Notes: generated from the sequence alone by a model not told the origin. DNA of 64,000 nt from Chloropicon primus (GCA_023205875.1 CP060765.1:434001-498000), one strand, 5' to 3'; shown: positions 50,416-60,706, numbered from the stretch's first letter. Program-made: numbers and translations.

Positions 50416-52839
50416 CTACTTCTTACTTTTGAACAAGGTGAAGACCCTCTTGATGCCACCCCCAGCAGGAGGAAGCTCGACCTGGCTTTCGCTTGCCCGG
50501 CTGTCGTCCTGGTCTTGACCACCAACTTCCTCGTCGATGATTTCCTCTGATATCGAGATCTCTTCTTCCAGCGGAGTCTTTGAGAGTTCCTCTTCCACGA
50601 TGAAGCTGTCCGCCTCGGTTCCACTCGCGAGCAGATCGAGGGAGCCTTCAGTCAAGATGCTATCGAGGTCAGTGTTCACATCACTGTACTCGGCCTCCCA
50701 CAACTTGTCCACCGCGGCCATCGCGGGGTTCTCCACCATGGTCTTCTGTATGGCATCGTCATATTCTTGCGGGGGAAGGACCTCTGGTGGTGGCGGCGGC
50801 GGCGGCACCGGGGAGGACAGGATGTCCTCGGCAACGGACATTGCCTGTGGCGAGAAAACTTCCTCAAAACCTTGCCCCAGCGTCTCAGGCGGTTTGATCG
50901 AAAGTAACGTGGATTCGCTCTGCAAATCCGCCTCCTCCACGTCATCCTCGATGGGAGTGTAGCTCTCTTCTGTGCTGCTCTCGTTCACTTCTTCCTTTGC
51001 TTCTTCAGATGGATCGGACAAGATGAGCCGTTGGTCCTGCTCCACCTGCTTCTCGCTTGAATCTGGCACGGCCGCGCTTTCTGAGCCGCCGCCACCTTCC
51101 GGCCGGTTTCCCGCCTCTCGCACGGGCGTCTCCTCCTCGCGTGTTTCCTCTGGTCCTTCTTCCACTTTTGCGTCGTCCTGATCCTCCCGGTGAGGTGGCA
51201 CGATCTGTGCTGTGGGCGCGGGCTCCGAAGGGAGGGCGGCCTCCGAAATCTTGCTCTGCTCCTCCCTCGATTCTTTCCTCACTTCCTCTTCCAAGGTCGC
51301 TCCTTGATCTCCGTACATGATCGATGTAATCGGCTTTTGCTCCAGGTCCTGCAGAAGCTGCTCCAGTTCGTCCTCGACGTTGCTCGTAGTCAGCAGACCA
51401 GTCCCCTCGTCCTTGTCTTCGATCTTCAAATCCAGTTCTGGCATCGGTGGCTCCTCCCGTTCCGACACCGACACGAAGCTGTCCTCCTTTCTGATTCCCA
51501 CCTGGCTCAGAAGGGACCCGGTGCCCGACTTGATCGCATTCGATATCTCCAGGGCGAGCTCCCTGATGATCTCGTGAGTATCCAGAGCCATGTTTGCCTG
51601 AATGCTCCGCTCCCTCAGAGCCCTCGTCGTGGCGGACCTTTCTGGCTCTGCACTCCTGTCTGTTGCCCTTCTCACATCACGGCTCTCCAAAGATGGCTTC
51701 TCCTCGCTATCCCTCGAGAACGAACTCGAGAACGAGGTTTCGTCTTCCTCGGCAGTATCCTCGCCCCGGAGGACGGAGTCCCTGCTGGCCAGAACTCGGC
51801 TCTGGTGCACCCTTACGTCCTCTTGCTGCTGCCCCCCGCAATCACTATTATCACTTTCTTCCATCTCGGGATCGTAGAACAGGCTGGGCGGCTTGAAACT
51901 GCCGTACATCGCAGCTTTGGTGGACTGAAAGGACCTTATGGAGCTCAAGTCTGCGACTGCTTTCGACTTGATCTTCTCAGATCTCGAGGTTTTCGACTTG
52001 CTCCCAACAGCCGGAGCCGACGAAGGCGAGGGCAAGGAGTACTCCTTCTCTCCCTCCACCTCCTCCTCCATCATTACCATGTTGCCCTTGTTGACTTTGC
52101 CGCCTCCTTTGCCCACCCTCTCGGACTTCATTGGCGACGAGATCCCTTTGAAGTTGACCAAGTGCCGCAGCAGCGTCGAGCCATGGCACGACAACCTCAA
52201 GTAAACGGAAAGCACTCCCACGCTCTCTCCAGTGATGCTGTAGATGGGCGTGTGGGTGTGGAGACCTTTCTGCTCGAGCACCAAGGCGTCGGATAGGGGC
52301 AAACTGGCCGTTCCCACCAGCTTTGGCTCCGCCCTTCGCCTCAGGTCAAGGTACACAAAGTGCAAGGGGTGATCCCTGAGGAGCCTGACCAGCTTTCTGG
52401 CGCTGGTGTGAAACATGCAGGACTTTCCCTGACCAAAAGGTATGCCAACCTCCACACCTCGGAGGGGGTGAGACGAAACCGTTGGCGGTGATTTCGCTTT
52501 CGCTCTGTCAATGATCAGCAGGGGGTAGTCCAAGAAACGCACCGCGCAGGCTCTCGAAGCGTACTCGCTTTCCTGGGGAAGCTGGAACTGGCTTCGCTGA
52601 GCCTCCTTCAGGTAGCTCGTGAGCCTGTTCTTCAGGTCCTCCATGTCCTTCACACCCTTCACGTTGACGGGAGCCGTCGTCGTCTTCGGCTTATGCTTTG
52701 CATACAGCTTCTCCGTCCCCTTCTCGCTGCACTTGTCCACCACAACCTCGAGGCAGAACAGCCTCCGCTCATCCCCGCCCTCGCCTGCTTCCTTCAGACC
52801 AGCTGACTCAGAAGTGGACACCTCCGTCAACATCATCAT
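50416..52839 (-). CDS. MAP10_N (C2-like) domain protein with long disordered tail
   Basis: A single exon of 807 residues from the ATG at 52839. The first ~235 residues match the N-terminal domain of animal MAP10 (microtubule-associated protein 10): RRLFCLEVVVDKC, ACAVRFLDYPLLIIDRAKAK, VGIPFGQGKSCMFHTSARKLVRLLRDHPLHFVYLDL, then ITGESVGVLSVYLRLSC. The rest is acidic and Ser-rich with a Pro-run (SSPVPPPPPPPEVLPP). MAP10-like proteins are tied to microtubules, the midbody and cilia; in algae the role is unknown. It adds a third microtubule/cilium-type gene to the window. Only 64 bases separate its stop from CCDC47's. Confidence 0.72.
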   Translation of the reverse strand: MMMLTEVSTSESAGLKEAGEGGDERRLFCLEVVVDKCSEKGTEKLYAKHKPKTTTAPVNVKGVKDMEDLKNRLTSYLKEAQRSQFQLPQESEYASRACAVRFLDYPLLIIDRAKAKSPPTVSSHPLRGVEVGIPFGQGKSCMFHTSARKLVRLLRDHPLHFVYLDLRRRAEPKLVGTASLPLSDALVLEQKGLHTHTPIYSITGESVGVLSVYLRLSCHGSTLLRHLVNFKGISSPMKSERVGKGGGKVNKGNMVMMEEEVEGEKEYSLPSPSSAPAVGSKSKTSRSEKIKSKAVADLSSIRSFQSTKAAMYGSFKPPSLFYDPEMEESDNSDCGGQQQEDVRVHQSRVLASRDSVLRGEDTAEEDETSFSSSFSRDSEEKPSLESRDVRRATDRSAEPERSATTRALRERSIQANMALDTHEIIRELALEISNAIKSGTGSLLSQVGIRKEDSFVSVSEREEPPMPELDLKIEDKDEGTGLLTTSNVEDELEQLLQDLEQKPITSIMYGDQGATLEEEVRKESREEQSKISEAALPSEPAPTAQIVPPHREDQDDAKVEEGPEETREEETPVREAGNRPEGGGGSESAAVPDSSEKQVEQDQRLILSDPSEEAKEEVNESSTEESYTPIEDDVEEADLQSESTLLSIKPPETLGQGFEEVFSPQAMSVAEDILSSPVPPPPPPPEVLPPQEYDDAIQKTMVENPAMAAVDKLWEAEYSDVNTDLDSILTEGSLDLLASGTEADSFIVEEELSKTPLEEEISISEEIIDEEVGGQDQDDSRASESQVELPPAGGGIKRVFTLFKSKK

Positions 52840-53223
52840 CAAAGATTTGGCGTCAAGACGTCAAAATCGTCGAGTGAGGCGTCATTCAAAAGCCACAGAG
52901 CCCAAACCCTCGCTCCTAGAGACTCTCACGGGGCCAGCTCTTGGCCCAGGTGCTCAAAAGCGTCACGGAACCACTCCAACTCTATGCAGGAGTCCACCAG
53001 AATTTTTGAAATCCTCCGTTTGAATCTCTGGAGGTCAAAAAGGTTCAAACTTTGGTGAAACTGGTCAAGTAAGGTGTCAATCGAACGACCGTGAGACGTA
53101 CGTTCGTCCTGTTGGGCTTCCTTACCCTTCCACTGTCGTCCTTCTCCTTAATTCTGGTCACCAAGCCCCTCGCCTTGCAAGTCAGTGCTTTGATCCCAAG
53201 GACAAAGTTATTTAAATCCCCTG

Positions 53224-53254
<31 letters not shown>

Positions 53255-53423
53255 TCGAGTCCTTTTGGAGAGGACTGGCTGGTCGTCAACCTCGTGCATG
53301 AGGAAGGAGGTGCACGTGGATGCGTAAAGGATCTCTTCCTCTTTCTGTGGACTCCTTGCTTGCTTGCAGAGACGCCAAACCGCGTTGGGACGAAGAGAAA
53401 CGGAAACGGGAGCGGAAGAGGGG
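52840..53423. other. Divergent spacer between MAP10_N and URI1-like genes
   Basis: No supported gene. It contains a GA run (about 53225-53250) and short open frames of no recognisable product. Confidence 0.5.
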
Positions 53424-54690
53424 ATGACGGACTACGCCAAGTGGGACAAGTTCGTCGCGGACTTGAGCTCGGACAGCGACGATGGGGGCGTCGGCATTGT
53501 GAGCGAGAACCGAGGCGTTGCCTCGCGAGACGCCTCGTCGAGAGGCTACGCGGCGAGAGGGAAGGACGAAGGAGAACCTGTCCAGGATCGGGAGCACGGT
53601 GCTGAGGGGATAGCGAGCGTTGTGGATGCTTACAAGACGATCGAGGGGGTTAGCGGGGTGGAATCTGTGCTTGAACTGAGTCTGGGGGCGCAGAAACTCG
53701 TCGAGGTAAGTTGGTTCCCTCTTTTGGGGGCACAAGCTGCACGAGTGGGTGTGCGTGTGTGTGGCTCCACCACCACCACTACCACCACCTGCAGTTTGTG
53801 CGCGAAGTCCTTCTGTTCTGTCCCCGGATCGCTTCGAGTCGATCATCGGCTGACAGCACGCGCCTCTCGTTGTTTCGACTGGTTCTGCTTCGCGCTGCCC
53901 CAAGGAACTCGGCGTCAATGAGAAGGGCCTGGACCGGGTAAGAGCGCTGAGGGAAGAGTGCGACTCGGTGAGAGAGGCTCTGAGCGTTTTTCCCACGAAG
54001 ACGCGGCACCAAGTGATGGTTCCGCTGGGGAATGGCAGGGGTAGCAAGCTCGCATTCCGGGAGGGCGAGCTCGTTCACCCGAACGAGGTTTTCGTCAAGC
54101 TTGACGAGACTTACGTAGAGAGGACGGCGGCTCAGGCTGCTGCCATACTGGAGAGGCGGGGTGCCCACTATTCCAAGCAAGAAAGGGATCTCGAGGAGAA
54201 AGCAGTGGCCTTGCGGAGGAGTATCGCGTTTGCATCGGAGGCGGCCAACCTCAGGGGAAATTTCATCGACATCTACGAGGACGAGGACGAGATGAGAAGA
54301 TACGAGGAAGAGTTGGCACTCCGAAGGAAGCAAGGAGGGGGGAGGAAGCAAAAAGGGCAGGAGCCGGTTACGGACGAAGAGTTTGACACGATGCTGCAAA
54401 AGTTAGAAAGCCTCGAGAAATTGGAGGATGCTGGCAGCGACAAGTCTCTCCCGGAAGTAAAATCGGTCGGAGAAGCGGGAACCTCCGGTGGTTCGCAAGC
54501 AGTCCAGGAGCGAGCCGCAGAGAAAACCAACCGGCACCAAGCCTTCACAGGGAGCGTGGTGGAGAAAAGGGTTGGCGGCGCGAGTCGTGGCAAGCCAGGG
54601 GGGTCGGGCCAGGGGGGAGGGGAGCAGGAGCAGAGGAGGACAAGGCCGGTGTCCAGGTTCAAAATGTCTCTCCAGAATCGACAGCAGTAA
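53424..54690 (+). CDS. URI1: URI1-like unconventional prefoldin
   Basis: Exons 53424-53705 and 53905-54690 give 355 residues. The prefoldin-alpha core lies in the second exon: coiled helix (GLDRVRALREECDSVREALSVFP), then the beta-hairpin segment VMVPLGNGRGSKLAFREGELVHPNEVFVKL and a second helix with YVERTAAQAAAILERRG, the pattern of URI/RMP. An acidic segment (IDIYEDEDEMRRYEEE) and a basic disordered tail follow. URI binds RPB5 and helps R2TP/prefoldin-like assembly of RNA polymerases. The N-terminal exon is divergent. The 199-base intron carries ACC repeats and a CCCCAAG acceptor. It converges on the aminotransferase gene (57 bases between stops). Confidence 0.78.
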
Positions 54691-54747
54691 ACAGCTTTTC
54701 AGAAAAAAAACGTTTGTGAAAATTGATTCTAACCACTTACACTACCT

Positions 54748-56091
54748 TTAAGCGTTGTTGAAAGAGTCAACAATGGCGTTGGCGAGGTACTCTACCTTGC
54801 CACTGGACAAGCCAGCGAGAGAGATTCTTCCGTCCTTGGTCATGTACACGTGGTGCTTGTTGGTCATGTTCTCCACCTGCGCTGGGGTCATTCCCGTGTA
54901 GGAGAACATACCAATCTGTTCGGTGATGAAGTCCCAGCTCCTGGAAGAGTCCATCGTCTTCAAGCAATCCACGAGCTGGCCCCTGACGTCCTTGATCCTT
55001 CCCGCCATTCCAGCCATCTCAGACTTCCACTCGGCGAAGAGCTCATCGTCTCCCACAACCTCGGCAACGATCCTGGCTCCGGCGGTAGGGGGGTTGGAGT
55101 AAAGGGCTCTCGCAAGCCTCTTGAGCTGAGACAGGGCTCTCTTGGCGTTGTCGGCGTCCTTGGCGACACAGTGCAGGGCCCCGACCCTCTCTCCGTACAA
55201 CCCGAGGTTCTTGGCGTAGGACTGGGATACGAGCATCTCGAGGCCGGCGTCGGCGAACATTCTGACGGCAAAGGCGTCAGTGATGAGGTCGCCAGACGCG
55301 AAGCCCTGGTAGGCCGAGTCAAAGAATGGCAAGAACTTCTTGGACTTGCAGAGCTCCAAGATCTCGGTCCACTGCTCCCTCGTGGGGTCGATGCCGGTGG
55401 GGTTGTGGGCGCAGGCGTGGAGAATGACCACGGAGCCCTCTGGAGCGGCCTTGAGGTCGGCAATCATTCCCGTGAAGTTCAACCCGATGGTCTCCTTGTC
55501 AAAGTAGCTGTACTGCTCCACGGCCACCCCGGCGTCAGCGAAGATGTTCTTGTGGTTGCCCCAGCTTGGGTTTGGGATGTAAACGGACGTCCCCGGGAAG
55601 AAGCGGTTGATGAACGCGGCTCCGACCCTCAAGCTGCCGGTACCGGACAGGGACTGAAGCGTGACGATCTTGCCGTCGCTCAACAGGGAGCTGTCCGCGC
55701 CGAACATGAGCTCCGCGCTGACCTTGTTGAAGGGAGCAAAGCCCTCGATAGGAAGGTACTCCTTGTTGTTCCCCTGGGACAAGACTCTCTCCTCGGCCTT
55801 GCGCACCACGTTCAGCACCACGGGCTGCAAGTTGTCGTCCCTGTAAGCTCCGACCCCGAGATTGAGCTTGCTCTCGTCGTTGTCCGCACGGAAGGCTTGG
55901 GTGACACCCAAGATAGGATCAGCGGGGGCCTGCTCGACGGAGTCGAACATGGAGTCCGCCGCGACGGCCGCACGTGCCACCACGGCGGAGGGTCTCTTGC
56001 CCCTCTGGCTCCGTCCCAGGGCGGCACCACTCACGCACCTCTGCTGGTCAATGCACCCCCTGGCCTGGACTCTAAACTGCACGGTCTTCAT
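54748..56091 (-). CDS. Aspartate aminotransferase, organellar (probably plastid)
   Basis: A single exon of 447 residues. The class I aminotransferase body is complete: LNLGVGAYRDD, EYLPIEGFAPFNK, the NPTGIDPTREQW loop, FFDSAYQGFASGD, and the PLP-binding Lys294 in SQSYAKNLGLYGERVG, followed by SNPPTAGARIV. It interconverts aspartate and 2-oxoglutarate with oxaloacetate and glutamate. The N-terminus (MKTVQFRVQARGC...KRPSAVVARAAVAADSM) is a convincing plastid-type transit peptide ending VVARA, though mitochondrial targeting is not excluded. The first ATG is at 56091, since the frame upstream lacks one. The upstream sequence is a CTT and TTTCG repeat. Confidence 0.94.
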   Translation of the reverse strand: MKTVQFRVQARGCIDQQRCVSGAALGRSQRGKRPSAVVARAAVAADSMFDSVEQAPADPILGVTQAFRADNDESKLNLGVGAYRDDNLQPVVLNVVRKAEERVLSQGNNKEYLPIEGFAPFNKVSAELMFGADSSLLSDGKIVTLQSLSGTGSLRVGAAFINRFFPGTSVYIPNPSWGNHKNIFADAGVAVEQYSYFDKETIGLNFTGMIADLKAAPEGSVVILHACAHNPTGIDPTREQWTEILELCKSKKFLPFFDSAYQGFASGDLITDAFAVRMFADAGLEMLVSQSYAKNLGLYGERVGALHCVAKDADNAKRALSQLKRLARALYSNPPTAGARIVAEVVGDDELFAEWKSEMAGMAGRIKDVRGQLVDCLKTMDSSRSWDFITEQIGMFSYTGMTPAQVENMTNKHHVYMTKDGRISLAGLSSGKVEYLANAIVDSFNNA

Positions 56092-56141
56092 CCTCTTCTC
56101 GCAACTGGTAAACAAATCTCAAAAACAATCAAAAAGGAAGA

Positions 56142-56199
56142 TCTTCTTCTTCTTCTTCTTCTTCTTCTTCTTCTTCTGTTTCGTTTCGTTTCGTTTCGT
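56142..56199. repeat. (CTT)n plus (TTTCG)n repeat upstream of the aminotransferase
   Basis: About 12 CTT units followed by about four TTTCG units, 50-110 bases upstream of the aminotransferase ATG. Confidence 0.9.
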
Positions 56200-56919
56200 T
56201 TTTTTTTTGGAGGGGGAAGGAGCAAGAACGACCAAGAGAGGAAGAGAGTCAGCAACGAGGTCCTCTCTCAACGACCACGCCCATTCCATTCCTTTCACGA
56301 CGACGTCGCCTGCCGGGCGAGCCACACCACAACTCAAACTGAAACTCCCGCGACGAAAGAGAGAAAAGAGGGAGGTTCGAAGGGAAGGGAAGGGAAATGG
56401 ACCGAGTCGAGCGAGTGTTCCTTCCCTTCGCAAAGGTCGGTCGGTCGTCGAGCACGGTCTCGTCACCACCACGGTCACGGTCGGCGCCGGCTTACCTTTC
56501 TCTTCTGATCGATCGAGATCGTCATCTTCAAGATCTTCTCTTCATCTTCGGTTTTGCTTACACTCTTTGCTCGTCCTCATGGACCCATGGTTGACAAAAA
56601 CAACACCAAAGAACAAAGAACAAACAACCTTTGGGTTGTCCATCAATGTCTACACTCTCTTCCTCGCGTGTGATCCATTCCATCGTGTCCTTCCCAAGCC
56701 TGGTTCCTTTCCTTTGCCCTCCTCAGCTGGAAGATGCATCTTCCCGTCATGGAGAGGGGCCAGACGAGGAGTGACCACTCCCCCCCCTTGGCCTCTCCCT
56801 CGACATCCGTTGGAGGTTCCCCTCGTCCTGTCCTCCGTGGCATAACGTCGTGAGCCGAACCACAGCACTGTGGTCCCTCCGTCCAAGAAAGAATACAAAG
56901 AAAGAAAGAATCCAACCCA

Positions 56920-57327
56920 ATGGCCCACACCCCGACCCATTGTCTTATTCCCTTTCCAAGGAAGAAAGCCATCCCCTCATCCTCTTCCCCTTCCTCTTCT
57001 CTCTCTCTCTCTCTCCTCGGGCTCCAGCAGAAAAGCACGGCCGAGTCGAACGATGGCCCACACCCCGACCCATTGTCTTATTCCCTTTCCAAGGAAGAAA
57101 GCCATCCCCTCACCTTCCTCTTCCCCTTCCTCTTCTCTCTCTCTCTCTCTCCTCGGGCTCCAGCAGAAAAGCACGGCCGAGTCGAACGATGGCCCACACC
57201 CCGACCCATTGTCTTATTCCCTTTCCAAGGAAGAAAGCCATCCCCTCACCTTCCTCTTCCCCTTCCTCTTCTCTCTCTCTCTCTCTCTCCTCGGGCTCCA
57301 GCAGAAAAGCACGGCCGAGTCGAACGA
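56920..57327. repeat. Three-copy minisatellite, about 133-136 bp unit
   Basis: Units start at 56920, 57053 and 57189. Each runs ATGGCCCACACCCCGACCCA, then CTTTCCAAGGAAGAAAGCC, CCCTTCCTCTTC, a CT run and GGGCTCCAGCAGAAAAGCAC, ending CGAGTCGAACGA. Copies differ by a few bases in the CT run and in a short insertion, so the array is young. It ends about 240 bases before the AAAP transporter ATG. Confidence 0.95.
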
Positions 57328-57567
57328 GGAGAGAGGGGGACCAGAAAGACCTTTGACGACGACGACGACGGTGGTGGTGGTGGTGGTGGGGAGGAAGAGA
57401 CGCGGCAACGGAACGATACGATAGGGAAGGAGCTCGAGGCCGAGGACGAGGTCGAGGTCGAGGCGCAAGGAGTCCGTCGAGGGGTCTGCCTTCCTGTCTG
57501 TCGGGTCGGGTCGGGTCGGTTGAGGGGAATCGAATAGAAGTTAGGATTTTTTTTTGTTAGGTAGAGG

Positions 57568-59103
57568 ATGAGCAAAGAGGTGGGAGGCAGGTTGAGCGGC
57601 AGAACAAACAGCAGGGAATACGCATTGGGCTCGCCGGTGAAGGACACGGCAATGCGGGAGGACGACAAGTTGTTGAAAGTGCCTCCCATGCCCGTGCTCA
57701 CGACGAAGATGGAGGGCGAGCGCTCCGCGGACGACGCGGGCGTGGCGTCGGAAATGGAGGGGAGGCACCTCACCGGGTGGGGGGCGATCTTCGTGTGCTC
57801 CAACGCCTGCATAGGGGCCGGGGTCCTCGCGTTTCCAAACGTTTTCGCGAACGGCGGCCTGATAACCACCCTGGTGCTCATGGTGCTGGTGGCCTGCTTG
57901 GAGTACCTGTCCCTGGCCGTCCTGGTGAAGGAGTCGCAGATTCTCGGCGTGACCCAGTTCCAGCACATCGTGAAGAAGCTTTACGGCGAGGGCATGAGCG
58001 TGTTCTTCTCTTGCATCATTTTTAGTTACATGTTCGGGGCCCTTGCGGCGTACCTGATCATCATCGGAGACGTGTTCACGTCCGTAGCGGCGAGGCACAT
58101 GGGCGAGGGAAGCATCTACGCCAGCCACTCTTTCGCCATCATCGTCGTGGCTTGTGTCGTCCTCTTCCCGCTTGCCTTGAAGAGGCACTTTCACGACTTG
58201 CAAATCGTGAGCGGCATATCGATCTGCTCCCTCGGTTACCTCATTGTCGCCGTGCTCATAAGGAACTTCCAGGTCATGGAGGCGAAGCACTTTCACGTGT
58301 TCGAGGACGTTCGCTTCTTTCCAAAAGACTTCGGCAGCCTGATGAACGCCGTGCCTGTCATAGGCTTTGCCTTTGTGTGCCACCTGCAGATTTGCGAGAT
58401 TGCGAGGGAGGTGAACCCTGACTCGACCTTCAGGTTGCCTTGCTTTGGGAAGAAGAAGGGGGCGAGGGCCAACAGCGATGGCTATGTAGGGGCCGCCACG
58501 GAGTCCACAGGTTTGTTGGGAAGCCGAATGGACCCCGTTCTTGCGAATCTTCATGCAAGAGTCTACAAGGTCATGGGGGGGGTCATGACCGGGGCTCTGT
58601 GCATCTGTGGAGTGTTCTACGGAACGATCGGAGGGGTGTCCTACCTCGCAGAACCGAACAAGTGGGCGAAAATATCCGATCTCTTGGAAGGCTATGGAGT
58701 GGACGACACCCTGATGGAGGTGGGAAGGGTAGCGCTGGTCATGAACGTGTGCTGCTCTTATCCCATCAACCTTGGCCCAGCGAGGAGTGCGGCGATGGAC
58801 CTGATGCAAAAGCTCTTTGACAACAAGCTGAACGACGCGATTCTCAGCGCCGTCACGACTATTGTCATTGTTGCCGGCTCCATCGCGGTGGCCATAAGTG
58901 TGGACTCGCTCGGAGTCGTATTCAAAATCATCGGAGGGACAGTGGGGGCTCTGCTCATCTTTGTTCTGCCTGGATTGATGATCACGGGAAGGCCTTCGTC
59001 ATCCGGCAGAAAATGCAACATGAACTACTTCGGCGGGTTCTCCCTGTGGGTGTTTGGTGCCGCTCTCCTCATTTGCACGATTGTAAGTTACTTCACGAAC
59101 TAA
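57568..59103 (+). CDS. Amino acid transporter of the AAAP/SLC36-38 family
   Basis: A single exon of 511 residues with about 11 membrane helices. The first helix carries the family signature GAIFVCSNACIGAGVLAFP, and later segments (VPVIGFAFVCHLQICEIAREV, CCSYPINLGPARSA) match AAAP proteins, as does the helix-breaking Gly-rich start. A cytosolic disordered N-terminus of ~65 residues precedes it, and a hydrophilic Gly/Ser loop lies in the middle. Members move neutral amino acids with protons or sodium at plasma or vacuolar membranes; the substrate is not predictable. A minisatellite sits upstream. The J-like gene converges with only 31 bases between stops. Confidence 0.88.
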   Translation: MSKEVGGRLSGRTNSREYALGSPVKDTAMREDDKLLKVPPMPVLTTKMEGERSADDAGVASEMEGRHLTGWGAIFVCSNACIGAGVLAFPNVFANGGLITTLVLMVLVACLEYLSLAVLVKESQILGVTQFQHIVKKLYGEGMSVFFSCIIFSYMFGALAAYLIIIGDVFTSVAARHMGEGSIYASHSFAIIVVACVVLFPLALKRHFHDLQIVSGISICSLGYLIVAVLIRNFQVMEAKHFHVFEDVRFFPKDFGSLMNAVPVIGFAFVCHLQICEIAREVNPDSTFRLPCFGKKKGARANSDGYVGAATESTGLLGSRMDPVLANLHARVYKVMGGVMTGALCICGVFYGTIGGVSYLAEPNKWAKISDLLEGYGVDDTLMEVGRVALVMNVCCSYPINLGPARSAAMDLMQKLFDNKLNDAILSAVTTIVIVAGSIAVAISVDSLGVVFKIIGGTVGALLIFVLPGLMITGRPSSSGRKCNMNYFGGFSLWVFGAALLICTIVSYFTN

Positions 59104-59134
59104 GAACTAAGGTAAGGGGGATAATTATTATAAT

Positions 59135-60299
59135 TCACATTGGATTCATATCGCTTTGCTTTTGACGTGCGCTCCTCTTCCCCGAAGAATCCGTCGTTTG
59201 AAGCGGTTCGCCGACCCGACCCGAGTCGTCAATCTTCTCTTTCGGTTTCGCCATCCGCTGTTTCTTTTGGCCCCCTGCCAAGTGAAACCCAAACACGCTG
59301 AACCCGCCCTTGGCGCTGAGGCCGGCCAAGTCCAGTCTCACAGATGCCCCGGCGCCGCAAGGCTTGATGTCCTTGGGAGAAGGAAAGTACTTTGCGTTCT
59401 GATCGAGCAGGCAGCTCGCTTCGAGCCTCAGGCACTTGCACAGCTTGAGCTTCACCGAGACGTCGAGCGTCTTTGGCTGCAGGTAGGGACTCAAATTGAT
59501 GCACTTTGACGTGCTCGAAATGTTCAGAGCCAGACATCCTCTGGTCCGCGGCACCGTGAAGTTGGGCCCAATCGATACCAGCTCAGGCTTGTTCGTCTTG
59601 TCAAGGGTCAACCTGGCCTCAAGATCCGTGTAAAGCCTCAGAGGTATCCCCAAGAACCTCTTGTGCCCAATCCTAACGCTCGCCCCCCTGGACGACCTAA
59701 GCTCCCTCAAACGCTTGTCCTTCAGTGCCCACCTCCCCACCCACGGAATGGCCTCTACGGCCACACTTTCTATGTCACAAGCCGATGCAGATTGGATGAT
59801 CGATGCGATTATGGCTTCCTTCCTGGCCAACGTATCCACGCTCCTTCTGTTTCGGTCCCAGTCTCGTATTTTGTCCAAGCACGAGTCCCGATAAACCATG
59901 TCAACGCACTCGGACACCCTCTGAAAGTCCTCGACGTCCCCACCCTGCACCACAAAACGACGACGAGCGGAAAACGACGACAAACGGATAGCGCAGCACG
60001 CACCGGCAAGAGAGGAAGGGAAAGAGTCAGGACGCGAAGGCCTCGACGAGCGAGAAGGAAGTAACACGGGTGAAGATCACGCCGAGATCAGTGCTGTGAT
60101 ATCGGAGACAATCCTCCTCCTCGTCCGCACACTCCAGATCGGGCCAGTTCCCTACAGACCGGGTTCTCATCTTGGTGCCTACCTTGTCAGGGTGGTTTCG
60201 CAACGCCCATCGCCTGAAATCTATCTGTGAATCAATGTTCTGCCCCCTCACTTCCCTCACGCAACGCCTGCAGGCGTTCCTGTACTCCACCGACGTCAT
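59135..60299 (-). CDS. Protein with J-like (HPDKGGD) domain, function unknown
   Basis: Transcript exons 60299-60183 and 59944-59135 give 308 residues. Joining them creates an intact J-like segment across the splice: FRRWALRNHPDKGGDVEDFQRVSECVDMV, with the HPD motif that stimulates Hsp70. The C-terminal ~180 residues include a possible beta-rich region (LGIPLRLYTDLEARLTLD, VRLDLAGLSAKGGFSVFGF) and a basic tail (GGQKKQRMAKPKEKIDD). This second part is unrecognised; it could be a membrane-binding or cargo module. The clean GTAGGC donor and GTGCAG acceptor, and the restored motif, support the intron (238 bases). It is not a typical DNAJA/B protein. Confidence 0.7.
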
Positions 60300-60706
60300 C
60301 ACCGCCCGTCCTGATGGCGGAGAGGCGAAGCACCTGTGCCCTTCCAGACACCCTCCGTGTCGAGCGAACTACGATTCGAAAGACCGCGATGCAAACTATC
60401 GTTCTGCAACTTTGTTGAACCCTTCCACCCTCCTTCTCTCACTCCAATCCCTCGCCCAAGGCCTCCCTCTCGCACAACTCTTGCCCTCCGTCGCGGATCA
60501 CTCCAACCCTCCCGCCTCCTTCAGAGGGCCAAACGCGTCGAGCGAGGGCTCTTTCGAAAGCCCAAGAGACGACGCTTGGCTTTGTACGGTTCTCCTTGGT
60601 CCTCGCGTCCTCTCTCTCCCGAGGTCGCCCCCTTCCTGCCTACCGTCCCTCCGCTACAGGGGGAGCGAGAGTGCAGCGCAGAACCAGCGGAAGCAAGGCG
60701 GCCGTC
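60300..60706. other. Divergent promoter region of J-like and IMP3 genes
   Basis: No gene is seen; mixed-composition DNA with short palindromes (CTCTTTCGAAAGCCCAAGAG near 60549). Confidence 0.5.

Larger units (their letters stand above)
56092..57567. other. Divergent spacer with a minisatellite; no supported gene
   Basis: Begins with CTT and TTTCG repeats (56142-56199) and ends with a three-copy minisatellite (56920-57327), a GAC/GGT run (57354-57390) and GGGTC pentamers (about 57500-57520). Long open frames across the minisatellite are low-complexity Pro/Ser/Leu repeats and are not believed. Confidence 0.55.

Noticed and set aside
56920-57327. Regularly spaced repeats that could be read as a CRISPR-like array
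   Set aside because: The genome is eukaryotic, the ~135-base units are contiguous without unique spacers, and no cas gene is present: a minisatellite.
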